64,000 nucleotides of DNA from contig NW_025064881.1 of assembly GCF_019112545.1 (NCBI RefSeq), positions 1,896,591-1,960,590 on the forward strand. The letters run 5' to 3'. Each line of letters begins with the position of its first letter. The first letter of the stretch is position 1. The position numbers were made by a program, and so were the translations under genes. Source of the DNA: Guyanagaster necrorhizus (lineage: Eukaryota > Basidiomycota > Agaricomycetes > Agaricales > Physalacriaceae). Shown piece after piece: positions 33,601-48,699 of this stretch. The notes below the pieces were generated by a model, which saw only the letters and a list, made by a program, of their open reading frames with translations, searched no databases and had not been told where the DNA came from.

Positions 33601-36600
33601 AAGATTCAGGAGAAATGGCATCATCTCTTGCTGCACCAATGGTAGAGTCAGAATCGGGATCGGACTTGTGCTTGTCTTCAGAAGCTCGAGGAACAGTACA
33701 TGTAGTGTCCATCGGAAAAGTGTCCTGGTTATGCTGAGCGTCTGTGCATGGCTGATCTACTGTCTCGACCAGTTCCGCGGCAGTCTCGGGTTCGGAGGCC
33801 TCAGATGCGGAAGATGTGAGAGAATCACCAGTAACTCGCCGTATCTTAAGCGGTCCCTCCTCCGCCTCCGACACACTCGAAGAAGGAAGATGAGGCAGAT
33901 CAAACGTTCCGGACAACTCGTACCGCCTTGGCCACATTGCACGAACAGACCCGAAAGCCGACGCTCTGCGGTTAGACCTATCCGTAGCAGGCGGGGGCCT
34001 TGGCTTGGGAAGACGATCAAAGTCTTGCTGCCAAGCGACAATCTTGTCCTGTCGGTACGAACGCACTTGGTTGAGTGCAAGAGTATCTGTAGGCGCTGAC
34101 TCTCTATATACGTGGTTGATTAGCCTGCTAATATCCCCTCTTTCCGTCTCTGCCCTGGCGATCAACATGTTGATATCTGCCAAAAGTTTGGCGTCACCAT
34201 CCTCGTCTCCGGTGGCAGCATCGATACTGATAAGTTTGAGATCATCTATCAAGCCTGTGTACCAAAACAAGTTACGATGGTGCAAACGATTGAAGTCGCT
34301 GTTCTTTATCTCAAGCTGTGTCTCCGGTCGGACACGAATGCGGAAGGGAGGGTATACGACTTCATGCAGGGTAACTGGATCGGCCTGGAAGCGTACAGTC
34401 ATGCCCTTGCACGCAAAGTAGCGAACATGGTGCTGATATATGTTGTGCTGACACCCCGCACCTTGAACCAACTTCACATCCGTAGGATAGAAATGAAGTT
34501 CTAGAAACTTGGCAAAGGAGTATCTTTGCATTTCCTCCGAGACCGGTATGAAGGGAGTGGCAGCTCCACAGATTCGACATGCACTCCATGTTGTTATGAG
34601 CTCCGGGGCAGGCGAGAAATTCGACCGTCCGATGATTTGTCCATCCCATTGTTCAACAGCAACAAATACCTTGGTCTCGTTGTGAACAAAGACTTTACAG
34701 TGGCGGGCCAAAGGCTGGTCACATCCTTTGCCCGTGCATATCGCTTTGGGATCTAAGAACTGAACGAGCGTCTCCGTGACTGATTCCTCGACATACTGGC
34801 CCAGTGTGCAATCGTTCTCTCCGTAGAATGTGACATAACTGAATTTGGGAGCAAAGCAAGCACGATGAAAGCCGAAATCGGCAATGGGGACAATATACTC
34901 CAACAACCTGATGCACTGATACTTCTCGACGACAAAGTCATCGTAATTCTTCCGCAAGTACCACTCCCATATGCGCCGATGCTCTTCATGTTTGCACTTT
35001 ACCAAACTATATTGGCTTTCCAAGGCAATGTCAGTTGGGGTCTTCAGCGCTTCCATTGGCTCTTCCACAAGATTGGCAGCGGCTGAGGCGAAGGTTGAAA
35101 CATTAGGAAAGTAACCGTCCTGGTCTTTGGAAGGAGACATAGGTGTGAGCACGCTGGGAGTCATGGTCAGAGGAATTGTGGGAAGCGCTTCAATTTGTGC
35201 TTTAATATCGTCCTGTTCGGTCTCTTCATTATTACCGATAGGCGCGGTCAACGTGCTGCTTGACGTTAACGTCGACTCTTGCTCATGTTTAACTTCCCGT
35301 TTCTCCTCCAATCGGATCACCTCGTCTTCCCAAGCCCTTTTCACAGCAGATAATTCAACGTCTAATTCCTTCATTCGTCGTATGGGAAAAGGAGGGGGGA
35401 AACGAAGTGTGGCAGACACTGATATGAATGTCGTTGTGTAAGGCTCCAACGACTTGTCAATACGCCTTGATAGTTTGAGCTGTTCTGCGTCTTCATCAGG
35501 CAGATCGTCGTCTTCAAAAGGATGTTTGTCTTCAACCATTGTTTCTGTTCTGGGCAAGCTAAGCCCGACTGTCGGTGTTGCACCTCGCGGAGTGGACGTG
35601 GACGAACCAAAAGTTAGAAAAGAAGCGACTGAATAGTTTGAGGGTGCAAGGCGAGTGCTTGGGGATGATGGGACAGTCTCGGTGTTAAGTTGAGGAAGTG
35701 TAATGACAGAATCCTTCCACAGATGGGTCTCCAACTTTAAGTTCCGGACTATGAAAATGAGAAAGCGTGTGACTTTCTTGATTCGTCGGAGAGTGCTGAT
35801 ATCATCTCCACGCAAGATGATTGTGCAGCCCATGTCATGATTGCATCCTTCAAATCGCATGTAGGACTTGCGGCGCCCGGGTATTAGCGGATGATCGTAT
35901 GTCTGTATACGATACCGCGAACAGTGACCCAAACGGGGTTCTAATGCCAACTTATCCATGGATGAAAAGACATCACCCTGAGTCATACGCGCCACCAACT
36001 GAATCGCCGACGGCTTCACAGCGCGAGCGACTGCGATGTTATGCCTCGCAAGTGCCTCCAAAGCAAGACGAGAAACGGACTTCTCCACCAGCACAACGTG
36101 AGGTCGAAGCGCCGCGATCCGTGTCGCTAGATTGCCCAGATACTCTTTTTCCTGACGCACAATTTGCCCGAAGTGCATGTACTGACCTTCGATCCGTGAA
36201 AATTCCAAAGGAAACGTTACGAGCATCACGCGAGGATTGCGTTGCGACCGCAACATATGTTTGTGTGCAACGTTTTTGGTTATGACAGCACCATCAACAT
36301 ATTCAGAGTCCTGTGGGGTGCCTCCAGGGATCTTTTTGATCTTGACGTACCGCCTCACGTCCATATCTTGACCCTGTCGGTGAGGAAGAGACGTAAATGT
36401 CAAATCACGTGCGATTCGGAGAGCTAGTTTGAGTAGCGTCTCCTCCCATTCTTTCATGTTGGGAACCTGCTCGCTGGAAAGCATTTGCCGGAGCATGATT
36501 CTTAGGTGGTGCATCGAGGTTAAGTTGAGCTCTTGTGCATATCTAAAGATTGTGTGAGATAAAAAGTGCTGATTATGATGATACATTTACGTACGCAGTG

Positions 36601-38151
36601 CTCTCCCTTCGAGCACGCCAGCCAGGCTCGCCAGTCCCGACGCTGTCCAATCTACTCTGGACTCGACTGCGAATGAAAGGTGTCGATGCGGTCAATGAGT
36701 TTAATCGCGACCTCATCCTGCTTACTGGCCACGGACTATCCTGACCACCATGTTCTGGAGACCCCATCGGAAACTGTATCGAGCTAGTCAAGGACTCTGC
36801 ATCGGGCATCGTAGGAAACTCGATTGGCGTCTGAGACTGAAACGTGGGAAAACCAGTAGATTCAAAAACATCATGCTCCGACTCCTCATCAGACAATCCT
36901 CTGCGGAACGGCGCGGAGGTCTCCTCAGGAGATTCCCACATGCCATCGTCGCGCTCTCGAAGCTGCGGTGTAATCGGTCGAGAACCAAACGCACTCTCGT
37001 CAGAGCCCGAGATGCGTCTCTTTGTCTCCGCAATGGAATAAAGATTAAAGGGCTCATCGGTACGCCCAAATAATTGAGAAGCGGCAAAGGGTGACTGGGG
37101 ATGGTGGGCAAGGGTTATAGTCTCACCGACTTGATGCGCCGGGAATGACATAACAGACGACACTACGGAACGTCTATCGTCGTCATCGACCTTCGCAAGC
37201 TTCTCTAAGCACAGATTGCATACGCGAACCATCCCATCGTGTCCAAATCGTGAGCCCTTGATAATATTGGAGGCGCAGCGGGAACAGAATATTTGTCCTA
37301 CGACTTGTCAGATGACGAAAGGAGAAAGTCAAGGTAACGTACCGCATATACGACAATGGTGCTTTCTACGCCAGGCCGTAAATACGCTCTTGCAGTCGTA
37401 ACACTCCTTACAGTTTTCGTCATCCATCCAATAATCCCGCGATAGACCTACAACGCGGTCAGCGTACTGGTCGTATTGTATTACACGGATTATCCGCATT
37501 CTGTTGCCTTCTTTGGCGTTGGAATATGGAGAAGGGCACATCGTAGAAAAAGGTCTCACCTTCGCCCCGTATCCGACGGATAACCTTTGACACTGAACCT
37601 GACCTATGCAAGCTAGCCGAGGTCTTGACACTTCGTGCATCATCCTGTATTGGAAAGCCCGGGATAGTAGTTCCAAATACCCCGCCATCGGTAGAGTCAT
37701 AAACGGGAGAGTAGAACATTCCTCGTGAAGGTGGTCTGTCGTACTCTGCATTATGGACTAGGAGCTCAGACTGAGCTGGTGTGAGGGATACCAATGGTGG
37801 GGCAGGAATAGACTGATTCGGAGCCAGAGGGCTGAGCCGCTCATTCGTCGAACCTCGCGAGGAATAGCTAGATTGAGTGTTCAGGGTGTATGAGGGACGT
37901 CTGGGTTCCGTATTGATAATAGATCCATTTGCGTTGCCAGTAAGTGTCTGTGTTGCTGTAACGGCAGATAGAGGAGTAGAAAAGGAGTTCTTAACCTTTG
38001 AAAAGAGTGAAGTAACTAGAGTATAAGACGATTGATCATTCTCATCTTCTTCTGAAAAGGGATTGAACGTGGTAAGACTCGTGACGTCGGCGTCGACGAG
38101 CTTTGTGCGAGATGCTGGAAGAACGGGAGAGGCAACCTGCGACGATGCCAT
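30665..38151 (-). CDS. FAB1: 1-phosphatidylinositol-3-phosphate 5-kinase
   Basis: A long multi-exon gene of roughly 2300 residues. From the N-terminus: a disordered region; a FYVE finger ([24 protein letters not shown], then RVCNLC) at about 37420-37210; a TCP1/CCT-like domain ([20 protein letters not shown] to [10 protein letters not shown]) from about 36540; a CHK-homology Cys/His region with [10 protein letters not shown] around 34580; and a long disordered insert of about 550 residues (34010-32240). The PIP kinase domain closes the protein: [50 protein letters not shown] and TYTWDKKLE. These are the Lys, DLKGS, MDYSL and DxxxxxTxDK elements of the family. Fab1/PIKfyve makes PI(3,5)P2 on vacuolar and endosomal membranes, recruited there by FYVE binding to PI3P. 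The start at 38151 lies 149 bp from the divergent CSN2 start. Confidence 0.93.
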
Positions 38152-38300
38152 AGTGAAAAACGCGTTAATGGTCTGCTTTCATGGACGACAACCTCTAATA
38201 TGCACAAATTCGTACCTACTTTTACACACAAATTTCTATCACGTGCACTCTACGACTCCAATCCTCACAACCTCATCTTGGCTTTTCATCAATTCACATC
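38152..38300. promoter_or_regulatory. Divergent promoter, FAB1 / CSN2
   Basis: 149 bp between head-to-head start codons (38151 minus, 38301 plus). The CSN2 side carries a CT/AT-rich leader. No TATA box is clear. Confidence 0.45.
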
Positions 38301-40275
38301 ATGGATGACGATGATGCCGACTATATGCAAGGAAGTGACGACGAGGTACACGTCTATTCCCACGTCGCCCGGCCCACGCTCATCGCCTTTTGACAGGACT
38401 ACGGCTTTGACTATTCCGATGGAGACGACGCAGACGAGTCAGGCAACGGAGATGTTGAAAACATGTACTACAAAGCCAAATGTACGTGCTGGAACAGCTT
38501 GTCTCCCAATGGTATCCTGACCGTGTATTACAGCGAAGAAGGAGGAAAATCCAGAGATGGCGCTGAAAGAATTTAAAGCCATTGTCGATCAGGAGTCGGA
38601 GAAAGGAGATTGGTGAGCGTGTACAATTGGTTGTCGTTCTTCTCTGACAATATTCAAGGGGCTTTAAAGCACTCAAGCAGTCGACAAAGCTTCTCTTTCT
38701 CACATTACGTCGCCCCAATGATGCGCTCCAGACGTACACGCAATTACTGACTTACACCAAGTCTGCTGTTACGCGCAACTACTCAGAGAGGACAATAAAC
38801 GGTATACTGGACTATGTAGGTGGCGGTAAAGGTGGACCTGTTGAGGTGGATGTCTTGGAAAAGTTCTATCAGGCCACCAAGAAGGCACTGGTAGACGCTA
38901 AAAACGAGGTTAGTAAGGATCAGCATTTGTGTGATCTGCCGTCTAATTCAACGATACAGCGTCTGTCAGCTAAAACGAATCTGAAACTTGCAAAACTGTG
39001 GCTTGATAGGAAAGAGTACAATCGCTTGTCGAGGGTATGTGCTTCGTCGCTGTACTTGAACTTCTGCCTGATTGATGTTCAGCTCATTCGTGATCTACAT
39101 ATCGCAACAGGTAACGGAGATGGTGAGGATCAGTCTCAGCGGGGTACCCAATTGCTTGAAATCTATGCGCTCGAGATCCAAATGTACAATGAAACCCGCA
39201 ACTTCAAGAAATTGAAGGTAGCTCCCTAATTGTATCCAAGATTTCTTTCTCAACACGAGCAGGAAATCTACAATGCCACCAACAACGTCCGTTCTGCCAT
39301 TCCCCATCCCCGCATTATGGGTGTTATCAAGGAATGCGGCGGGAAGATGTGGATGGGAGAGCGTGAGTTTTCTTTCTGATTTAATATATTTTATCAACTT
39401 GACGCGCTTTTCAGGGCAATGGAATCGAGCCAGTGAAGATTTCTTCGAGTCATTCCGAAATTACGATGAAGCTGGATCTCCCCAAAGGATACAAGTTCTC
39501 AAGTATCTTGTGCTAGCCAACATGTTGACGGGCAGTGAAGTTAACCCATTCGACAGTCAGGAGACGAAGCCGTATGTTACGGACCTTCTCTGCGTGTGCC
39601 ACTTGAATGATATTCGTATAGATATAAGAGCGATCCTCAGATCAAGGCAATGACTGATTTGGTAGACGCATACCAACGACGTGAAGTGCATTCTGCCGAG
39701 AAGATTCTCCGAGGTCAGCCATCTGGTTTTATCCTTAGTGGTTGCTGACACCGGGAGGCAGACAACCGTTCCACAATCATGGAAGACTCGTTCATTCGGT
39801 CGTACATTGGCGAGCTGCTGCGTAGTTTGCGTACCCAGTATTTGATTGATCTCATCAAGCCCTATACGCGCTTGGAGCTGTCATTCCTGGCCAAGGTAAA
39901 TTGCTGCTATCTTCGATAGTGCCAGGTTGATGGACAAGTCTTTTAGCAACTGAATGTCGATACCCAGGAAGTTGAAGAATTGCTGATTGGCCTTATTCTT
40001 GAAGGGAAAGTGGAAGGTCGAATTGATCAAGTTGGAATGCGTCTGGAACTGGATCGCAAGTAAGGATAAATGACTGGTATTATTTATTGTAGACTGAATC
40101 TTACTGTTCGTTTAGGCAAAGTTTAGAAAAGAAGCGTTACACCGCCCTGAAACAATGGACAGAAACCATTGAGTCCGTGCACAACGCTGTCATTGGGAAG
40201 ACGAGCACAGGCGGCAGAGGTGACGTGGGTAGCTTGGGACCAGATCCAATGACTATTCGAGATGAACGGTGGTGA
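38301..40275 (+). CDS. CSN2: COP9 signalosome subunit 2
   Basis: Twelve exons, all GT-AG and in phase, give 474 residues. The acidic N-terminus ([25 protein letters not shown]) and [19 protein letters not shown] are typical of CSN2/Trip15. TPR-like helical repeats follow ([59 protein letters not shown]), then the PCI domain ([58 protein letters not shown]). The C-terminus ends [17 protein letters not shown] removes Nedd8 from cullins and controls SCF ubiquitin ligases; in fungi it links to light-dependent development. The closest paralogue, the proteasome lid subunit Rpn6, is excluded by the N-terminus and the [18 protein letters not shown] block. Confidence 0.95.
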
Positions 40276-40420
40276 TTCTGTACTGAAGCGACTGTCCATT
40301 CTGTACTTTCTAGCAAATCCTTCATTCACAAAACATCTGCAATGTATAACATGTCATTAACATCCTTTGAGTATTAGCATCAGTCAGCACAAATCAAATG
40401 ATAATGAAGTCAAAACACAC

Positions 40421-40990
40421 CTAAAGTGGCCTGGGGAAGGGCTTCCAGTCGTGGTTCCAACCATTACGAGACGGTGTGTCCGTCGGTATTCGCATCTCGC
40501 GGGGAAATAGTCCATGTATCCTCGCATCCAAGGCCTTCAACTCTAAAGCCTTCATGCTAACCGCAACCTCGGCTTCTGCGCAACTCCTCTCCCTTGAATC
40601 CACAGTCTTGTTCGCCTCATAATAAAGATGTGGGTCAATTTCCGCCAACTCTTCCATCGCCTGCTTCATACACTCGAATTTCCTCGCTAGCTCTGCGTCC
40701 CTTTGTTTTCTGACATGCCTCTTATGCAGCAGCCACGCACGCTCGATGGTTTCGTGAGCTGGCACAGATGGTATCGCATGTTGTAGAGCTCTGCCAACGT
40801 CACGTCGCCATCCTCCAGTTGGTGTAGCGCGGTTTCGGAGGTTGGAAGGGTACATGGCTCGACGAATGGCCTCCTTTTTGGGGTCGCTGGTTTCTTCTGG
40901 TTTTCGAGCATAGCCACGAACGTGTACGTTGACGAAAGACAAGACGCTTGCTCTTCTGCTGGTCCCCAGCACCGATACCGACATGTTCAC
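40421..40990 (-). CDS. Mitochondrial large-subunit ribosomal protein mL40
   Basis: A single exon of 189 residues. The N-terminus (MNMSVSVLGTSRRASVLSFV, VHVRGYARKPEE) looks like a mitochondrial targeting sequence. The body has the mL40 pattern: DPKKEAIRRAMYPSNLR, ETIERAWLLHKRHVRKQRD and ARKFECMKQAMEELAEIDPH with LYYEAN, ending in FPREMRIPTDTPSRNGWNHD. This family corresponds to yeast Mrpl28 and human MRPL40, on the mitoribosome large subunit. The gene starts 228 bp downstream of the NUP192 stop, on the same strand. Confidence 0.82.
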   Translation of the reverse strand: MNMSVSVLGTSRRASVLSFVNVHVRGYARKPEETSDPKKEAIRRAMYPSNLRNRATPTGGWRRDVGRALQHAIPSVPAHETIERAWLLHKRHVRKQRDAELARKFECMKQAMEELAEIDPHLYYEANKTVDSRERSCAEAEVAVSMKALELKALDARIHGLFPREMRIPTDTPSRNGWNHDWKPFPRPL

Positions 40991-41218
40991 GCTATGAAGA
41001 ACTCAAAAATTTTTCGAGTAATTCCCACACAGAGCTTATTCAGCTCGGCCCGGTCACCCGTACAAACGCATTTCCAACAAAAGTTTGCTTTGAAGTTGCT
41101 ACTGCAAATACTGATGATACACTACTTTTTAAACTACACAATAGCTAAGGACACGTCAAGGTCTGAAGCAAGCATCAGATAAAAGATTAACAAGTTCTGA
41201 TGGATCACTTTACCAGGG

Positions 41219-44200
41219 TTACACGGGCGGAGATATTCTTTCGTGAATAAAAGTGGATAACAACGGGATCACATCCACGCCTCGAGCGCCAACGACAGCA
41301 TCAGTACTCTTGATTACATCTCCTGATTTTGTCAACAGTGACTGCAAGTCTGCCATCATTTCCCCAGTCATTCCGCGTCTCATGCGATCGGCTAACGTCA
41401 GAGAAGAACGAGGCGCCCTCCGCTCTTTTTCCTGCCTGGGGGCCTCGGGTTCGTCCATGTCCACATCATTAGGGCTAGCTTCGAAGTCTGGCTTCGAAAG
41501 CCACATAGCTAGCTGAGTGCCTGCGTAAATCAGAATCCCTTCAAGATTGCGACGCGCGGTGACAACACCCTGTCGTACATCTAGCGTGTTTCCATATTTG
41601 CTTGATAGAACAGCACCCATGGCAACAAGACTCTGGCCAGGTGGGAGCTCAATTAGCTCTTTGAGCAGGTCCAAGGTAGAGTTACCCAGCTCTAGCAGGG
41701 TTCCCAAAGATGCGGGCTCGCCTAACACTACTTTCGAGTGCTGTAAATAAATTCAGTTACCAGAAGAAAACCATATCAGAGTATACGTACAGGTACAACG
41801 AAGGCTTCTTGAACGGGCCAATCATCCTGCTCTCCCGACAGTACAGTGAACGCTTGACTGATGCTAATCAACGTGGTGACGATGTTGCTCGACAGTCGAT
41901 AAAGTCGATGCACGAGATGCACGACAAGCGGTCGCCTCAGAGGATCAGAAGCGGGAGGATCCTTGTCGACCAGCGCTTGCTCCTCTTTCGTCACAGGTTC
42001 AAATAAACTAGCCAACTGATTGGGATGTGTGATGGCATAGTTGAGCTGTTGCATCAGATGTAATGCGTGGTGCGTGAATAGACTCAGAGCTTTTTCGACC
42101 ATTGCGTTTTGATTGGGGATCGGAGGGCTGCTTTCTGCGATAGAATAAAAGAGATGGACGACCTGTTCAATTTCTTCGAGAAGAGGCAGAGAGATGACGT
42201 CTCCGATACTCCAAGTTAGCGCACGGGTGATCTGGTCGCTATATAGCTGCACCAGTCCGCATGCTTCCGCGTCAAAATAGTGACTGTTACTCCCTAAAGC
42301 ACCTATTACGCCTGATACTACCGCCAGCATAGAACAATACACATAGTGAGCGGGACTGCGTTCCCCGGTCAGCTCTGCTATATCGACGTCAATTGACCCT
42401 GCGCTGATAGCTGGGCTGATCATGTTATTGCTGTAGGCCGCAAGAACACCGTCGCTGGCTAATTTCTCCGCAGCCGAAGGAATGCTTGCGAGTGACATGT
42501 AGAATAAGAGCAAGTGCGGAACGTAGAGTGGGGTGCGTCGTGTGATTAGAAGCGGCAGGTCTGAGAGACCAACAAGATCGATACGCGCGAAAAGCTGCAA
42601 ACTGGCTGCAACAACATTTGCCTCCTGGCACTTAGCCAACCATATGGAGGGTGAAGGGTTGATGTCGGGCCTTGAACATTGTTCGAATACGGAGACCAAA
42701 AGCTCAAGGTCTCGATCCAGCTCCACGTCGGCTCTGCTTCTAGCAGCAGCCAGCACTATGCGCATCGCGTCGATGACAGTATTCATGGACGCCTCGATCA
42801 TCTGGGAGATCGTCAATCGTTGATCAGCGTTCAGAAGCTTTGGCTGGCGAACAAGTATTCTAGAGTTTTTTGCACAGAAATATAATATCTGCAAGAGTGT
42901 GCGATGGAACGGAACCGTGAGCGATCCAAGGAAAGATGCCGACGGGAGCTGGTATTCATTCAGGATAATTCCCCGCACATTATCGACCAACTCAACGAAC
43001 GATTTAACGTCAGCCGGCTTCTCTGGAGTGGAGAACCACGCCACTTCCAGAATGGCAAGGAGCAGCAATAAACGCTCTCCATGAATGGTAGCTACCATAT
43101 CACCGGGACGTGCTTCCCGTGCAAGATCATAGGAGATAGACGAAGCAATTGAAACGAGAATCGGCCTGGCTGTCCCGTCACCACGAAGATAGGGACTAAC
43201 TTGGCTCAGTAAGAACTGGGCGCTCTCCATGAGCCGCATTTGACTATACGACAAGGACTGATTCAGGTTGATTGAAAAAAGTTGTTGTTCGGCCTTTTCA
43301 ACAGGGTCAATCATGGCGTCCGCGTTGTGATATCCTTTGAGACGATTGCGGAGTAAAGATGCCGACAATGAAAAATCATCGCCATATTCACGATCCTCTA
43401 AAGGATCCCGGGATTGAAGCTGGGCGATTGTAAGACCGGGGAAGTCGTTTTTCAACATTTCCTCAAAATCATCGAACAACGTCGGCCGATAGGAACTTGC
43501 CACAGCCTCCGACAGAAGGTCAGTAAGCTCGTCTTCTGACCTAAATCGATCTTCCATGCTCATGAAGCTTGCAGACTTCTTCGATGGTGTATCCTTGTTG
43601 TATGACTGGCCAATGTCGAGACCAAGAATATGAAGAGCGCGGGCCTTAGCAGAAATGCGATATGAGTGTGATGAGACGGTTTCATGCATCGTAGAGTGCC
43701 TAATGCCGTCGATGTATACATATTCCTCGGCATCGAATACTGGAAGTGGCCCAAGATCCGAGCACGCTACCGATGCAACTTGGGACCAAAACTCTGTATT
43801 GTCACGGAATTGTTGGTCCAGAATAAGCTTGTGCTCCAATCCATGTTGCCAGGTAGCGTCAACGAAACGAAGAATGGAAGAGAGGAGTTGAGGGTTGTGT
43901 TCCCATAGTTCTTGCCAGTTTTCAATCATGTCACGGGCAACATCAATTGCACTTGTAATAGTGGGAGCTCTAGCATCAGTCTCTTTTCCTTTCCCTTTGA
44001 TGTCGCTTGGAGTACGGAACTGGCCCACAACGAACACCTTGGCTAAGGCTGGTTCCGTATTCATTGCCAGAGCGATGAAATTCCAGACCGCAAATCGCAA
44101 GGATAAATCCTCGTAAGGATGTTGTATGATGTGCACCAGGGATGCTGCGGTTGTCTCTGGATCTGCCAAATGCCCTACGATAGCTGGTACTGATGTCTGA

Positions 44201-47200
44201 GAAGATAGAGAGTCGCAGAGACACGTCATAATGCGAATGGCTTCTACGGGGACAAGATTTCCGATGTCGCGATCTTTAACGTATGACGCCAAAACGTCGA
44301 TGGGTTCTACTCGTGATTGATAGGGATCGGAAGCAGCGCCATCAGTGACCCGAGAGCAAAGTACCTGTTCTAACAAACAGAGTTTCGACGAATCACTGAA
44401 CATACGCTTCCGATTCAGAATCAGACGCGCCAGTTGAAGCTGGGATTCCAGGAGAAGGATAACTCTTTTGGCATCAGCCTTCCGACGAGACGCATATAGG
44501 CTTTGAAGCATATGTCTGCCAGCGGTAATAGACGAGACCAAAGGGATAATGGTAGAGTTCGTTGCTTTGTCTAGGAATAAATCCAAAACCACACGGCTTA
44601 GGTCAACAAACGGACCATCTTCTGGTATCTCTGGTGTGTGCTCCAGGACTTTGACGAAGAGAGACGCTACATGCCTACCGATGTCGAAGCGATCACCGAC
44701 ACGGGTATACCGCCATCCAAGATGTTCCACCCATATCTCGTTATGAACGAATTCAGTGGCTCGGAGAAGTACTTCAGCCTTCAGCTTGCGAACATGTGGA
44801 TCATCTGGGATGACCAAGGTGGTGGCATCATGGAAAAGCTGCTGAACGAGCCGCAACAGAGCGAGGGTCACTGTGTAACGACCGGTGGTTCGTTCTGCAG
44901 CCAACGCCACGGACATTGACCCCAGTGACCGTCCTGCGCCGAAAAGGACCGACGTTGACCTCATATAAATCCAGACACGAGTAGAGTAGCAAGGAATAGC
45001 GAGAATGGCTGCAAGCACACTCATGGCCGATGTTATTAGTTGCGTTGGAAGGGCAGCTTTGGGACGTTGATTGATGCTCGTGAAGGTCTCCTCCAGGATT
45101 GTTACGGTAAGCTGTACCAGATCAGGAGGGGCCGAATCCGATATGGACTGCGGGACTGGGACATCAGCCTCTACCGATTGTAAGAGTTGCTCCGCCTGGG
45201 TAGGATTGTCTTGGATGAGACTTCGTATGAGGTCCAAAACATCCATAACTAGGGTTTCGTCGATCGCACCATCCATTTCCAGGCCAGAGTCCTCAATGGT
45301 CAGAGGAAATGGAGAATGACGATCCGATAGTGATGGACGTAGAACTTTTCTAGCACCAAGATAAGCATTTCGGCGTTTGACATAATCAGTCAATATATCG
45401 AGCATCAGTTTCCAACCTGAATGTTGATGACTCCAACAAACTGCAAGCAACTCGCCTCCATCACCACCACTAAGTACTCGGCCTATAGATCCGGGTGGTA
45501 GTATACTGCCACCAGGCAAGGCAATAGGTCTCGAATTGGTGTAAGAAAGGCCGAGTGACGATGAAGGCCCGTATCTCTCTGGAGCCCTTTCGTATATGGC
45601 ATGGGAGCCAGTGCAGGCATGCAATGGAATGACCTGAGAGTACGTCGGCAAATTGTCGAGGAAGGAAAAGACGTGACGATCGCATATTTCTCTGTCTCCT
45701 GTGAGCCCAAAAACAGACTGCGTCTCATCGGCTGTATAGAGTGGATCAGTGTCAAAGAAGCCTGAAGCAGTCATCGCTCTGGCCAAGCGAATCAAAGGTT
45801 TGACTTGGATTGGGAATCGAGAGCGGGCCACGTCAAATATAGCACGACGCGCTGGTCCATACTCCCAGTCAAACTGCCAGTACTGGCTGCATATACCAGC
45901 GACCGATCTACTCTCGCTTCGGCCAAATAGTGCTATCCACACCTCAACGAAAGAGTCAAAGTCCGGAATATTTTCCACAGAGGTGAGGTCAAGCAAGGCA
46001 ATGATAAGCCCTGACGATAAGTTCAGGCAATTTACATATGTCAGAGATAATCGCTTACCCTTGAAAACAGACCTGAATGCAATAGCATTGGTATCTGTGA
46101 CTGACGAGTCTGTCTTCATGGCAACGGAGGTAACGAACAAGGGCATTGTAGTGAGCAAATTTAGCATAAGTCGAAATAGACCACTTTTAGGTGACAAGCA
46201 CGCCTTCAACATCATAACGTGTGCTGGTTCACGGTCCTTGGAATACCGATTCGTTTGGGATACCAGGGAATCTAAAAACGGAAGATAAGAATCGGGGATC
46301 TCTTTGACTTGAGCTGCCACTGCTGCTATGCGAGAGACAACAGATGTCCATGCCAGATAGGTACATGCGAAAGGGGTGCCGTCATTGGACATGACGAGAT
46401 CATGGATTCGCTTGAGTGATGCAGGGGAAGAAGTGTACAAGTCGGTTCGTGAAGGAGTATCGGATACTTCAATGACGCCAGCATCCGCTAATGTCTCCAA
46501 TTCGAGGACTTCGACGGTTATGAGGACCCAAAGAGACGTGATGTCTTGTTGCAATTGGAAAGCGTCCTCATCCAGTAATAATGATGCATTCCACTGCATG
46601 GTACCAAGATTCGTTGTGTAAGCAGAGGCGATAATCCTCTCGACTGTTAAACCGTCACAGGCAACAGACCCCCACATAGTCCAAAACAACACCTCCAACA
46701 TGACAAGCTGCTCCTTCATACTCTGCTTCGCCCATTTCGAAGCTGTTCTTGGGTCTGTTGTCACTCTTTCATCAAGCCTCTCCTTCGTTTTACGCATATA
46801 CTCCATTAGAAGGGACTCGACAAATTTCGGGCCATCAGAAATAATTTTGCTCAGGAATGTGCCCGAAATCTCGAATGCGGGGTCGGTAGGATCTTCTTTG
46901 GCGCGAAAGAGAGGTATAAGAACGCGTAAGACAGCGATACGTTCCGAGAGATAGAATGGGGTGATGGCCTCAACGCATGCCTCCACCAAGAACTCGTCCG
47001 AGTCCGTGGCAGGTAGTCCTTGGTTGTACATGAAAGACCGCAAAAGAACAAATGCGCTGACCTCATCAATTCTGAACGCATCGCTGATTCCAAGAATGTA
47101 GTCCTTGTCAGAATCCTCCAAATGGAACACCACACCGTCGCTCAAAGTCACCGTCCCACTCTGAATCCGTTTGCGTGATGCTTCGGAGGGTTTTCCAAAA

Positions 47201-47409
47201 GGATCCTTGAGAGCCTTCAATTGGTCGACTCTAGGCACTAGATATCCTTTGACCTGCTCTGGAGACGTGCCTTCAAGACGCCCGGACAAGAAATCGTGCA
47301 GCTGAGAATACGACCTGAAATGGCAAACTATGTAAGATACCAAAGATGTAAATTATACGAGAACATACACATCAATAAGGTCAGAACGTTGTGGCATTTT
47401 GCCAGACAT
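41219..47409 (-). CDS. NUP192: Nucleoporin NUP192/NUP205
   Basis: Three exons only: 47409-47369, 47314-41791 and 41740-41219. They give 2028 residues, within the range of the family. The huge central exon (5.5 kb) contrasts with the intron-rich neighbours. The N-terminus (YSQLHDFLSGRLEGTSPEQV) and the long all-helical composition fit Nup192/Nup205, a structural adaptor of the nuclear pore inner ring. Recognisable blocks include SAFVLLRSFMYNQGLPATD, MKEQLVMLEVLFWTMWG, VCWSHQHSGWKLMLDILTDY and SSISYDLAREARPGDMVATI. No membrane segment or enzyme motif was seen. The start is chosen because MSGKMPQRSDLIDV precedes a good GTATGT donor and the exon joins in phase. Confidence 0.92.
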
Positions 47410-47670
47410 CGTGTAACTCTGGCCGTGTCGGTCCGTGAAATCGAATAGGTCGAAGGTGAGCCACCGGTTGGAGAAGGCCAACCTATTTGAAATTCGAATC
47501 ATACCTCAAAATGGCTTTGTCTTAGGTTGTCTGACTGCCTCGAGCTTGAGGTTACATCTTCATTGGTAGAGAATGGCTATCTTGTATATTGACACTGATA
47601 TAAATTCTTCATCAATTTCATCGACTATTCATCTACTACTTAATCTTATACAGCATTATTGACAATTTCT

Positions 47671-48699
<1,029 letters not shown>

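Noticed and set aside
43560..43754. Small minus-strand frames inside NUP192
   Set aside because: They overlap the 5.5-kb NUP192 exon in another frame and have no domain.
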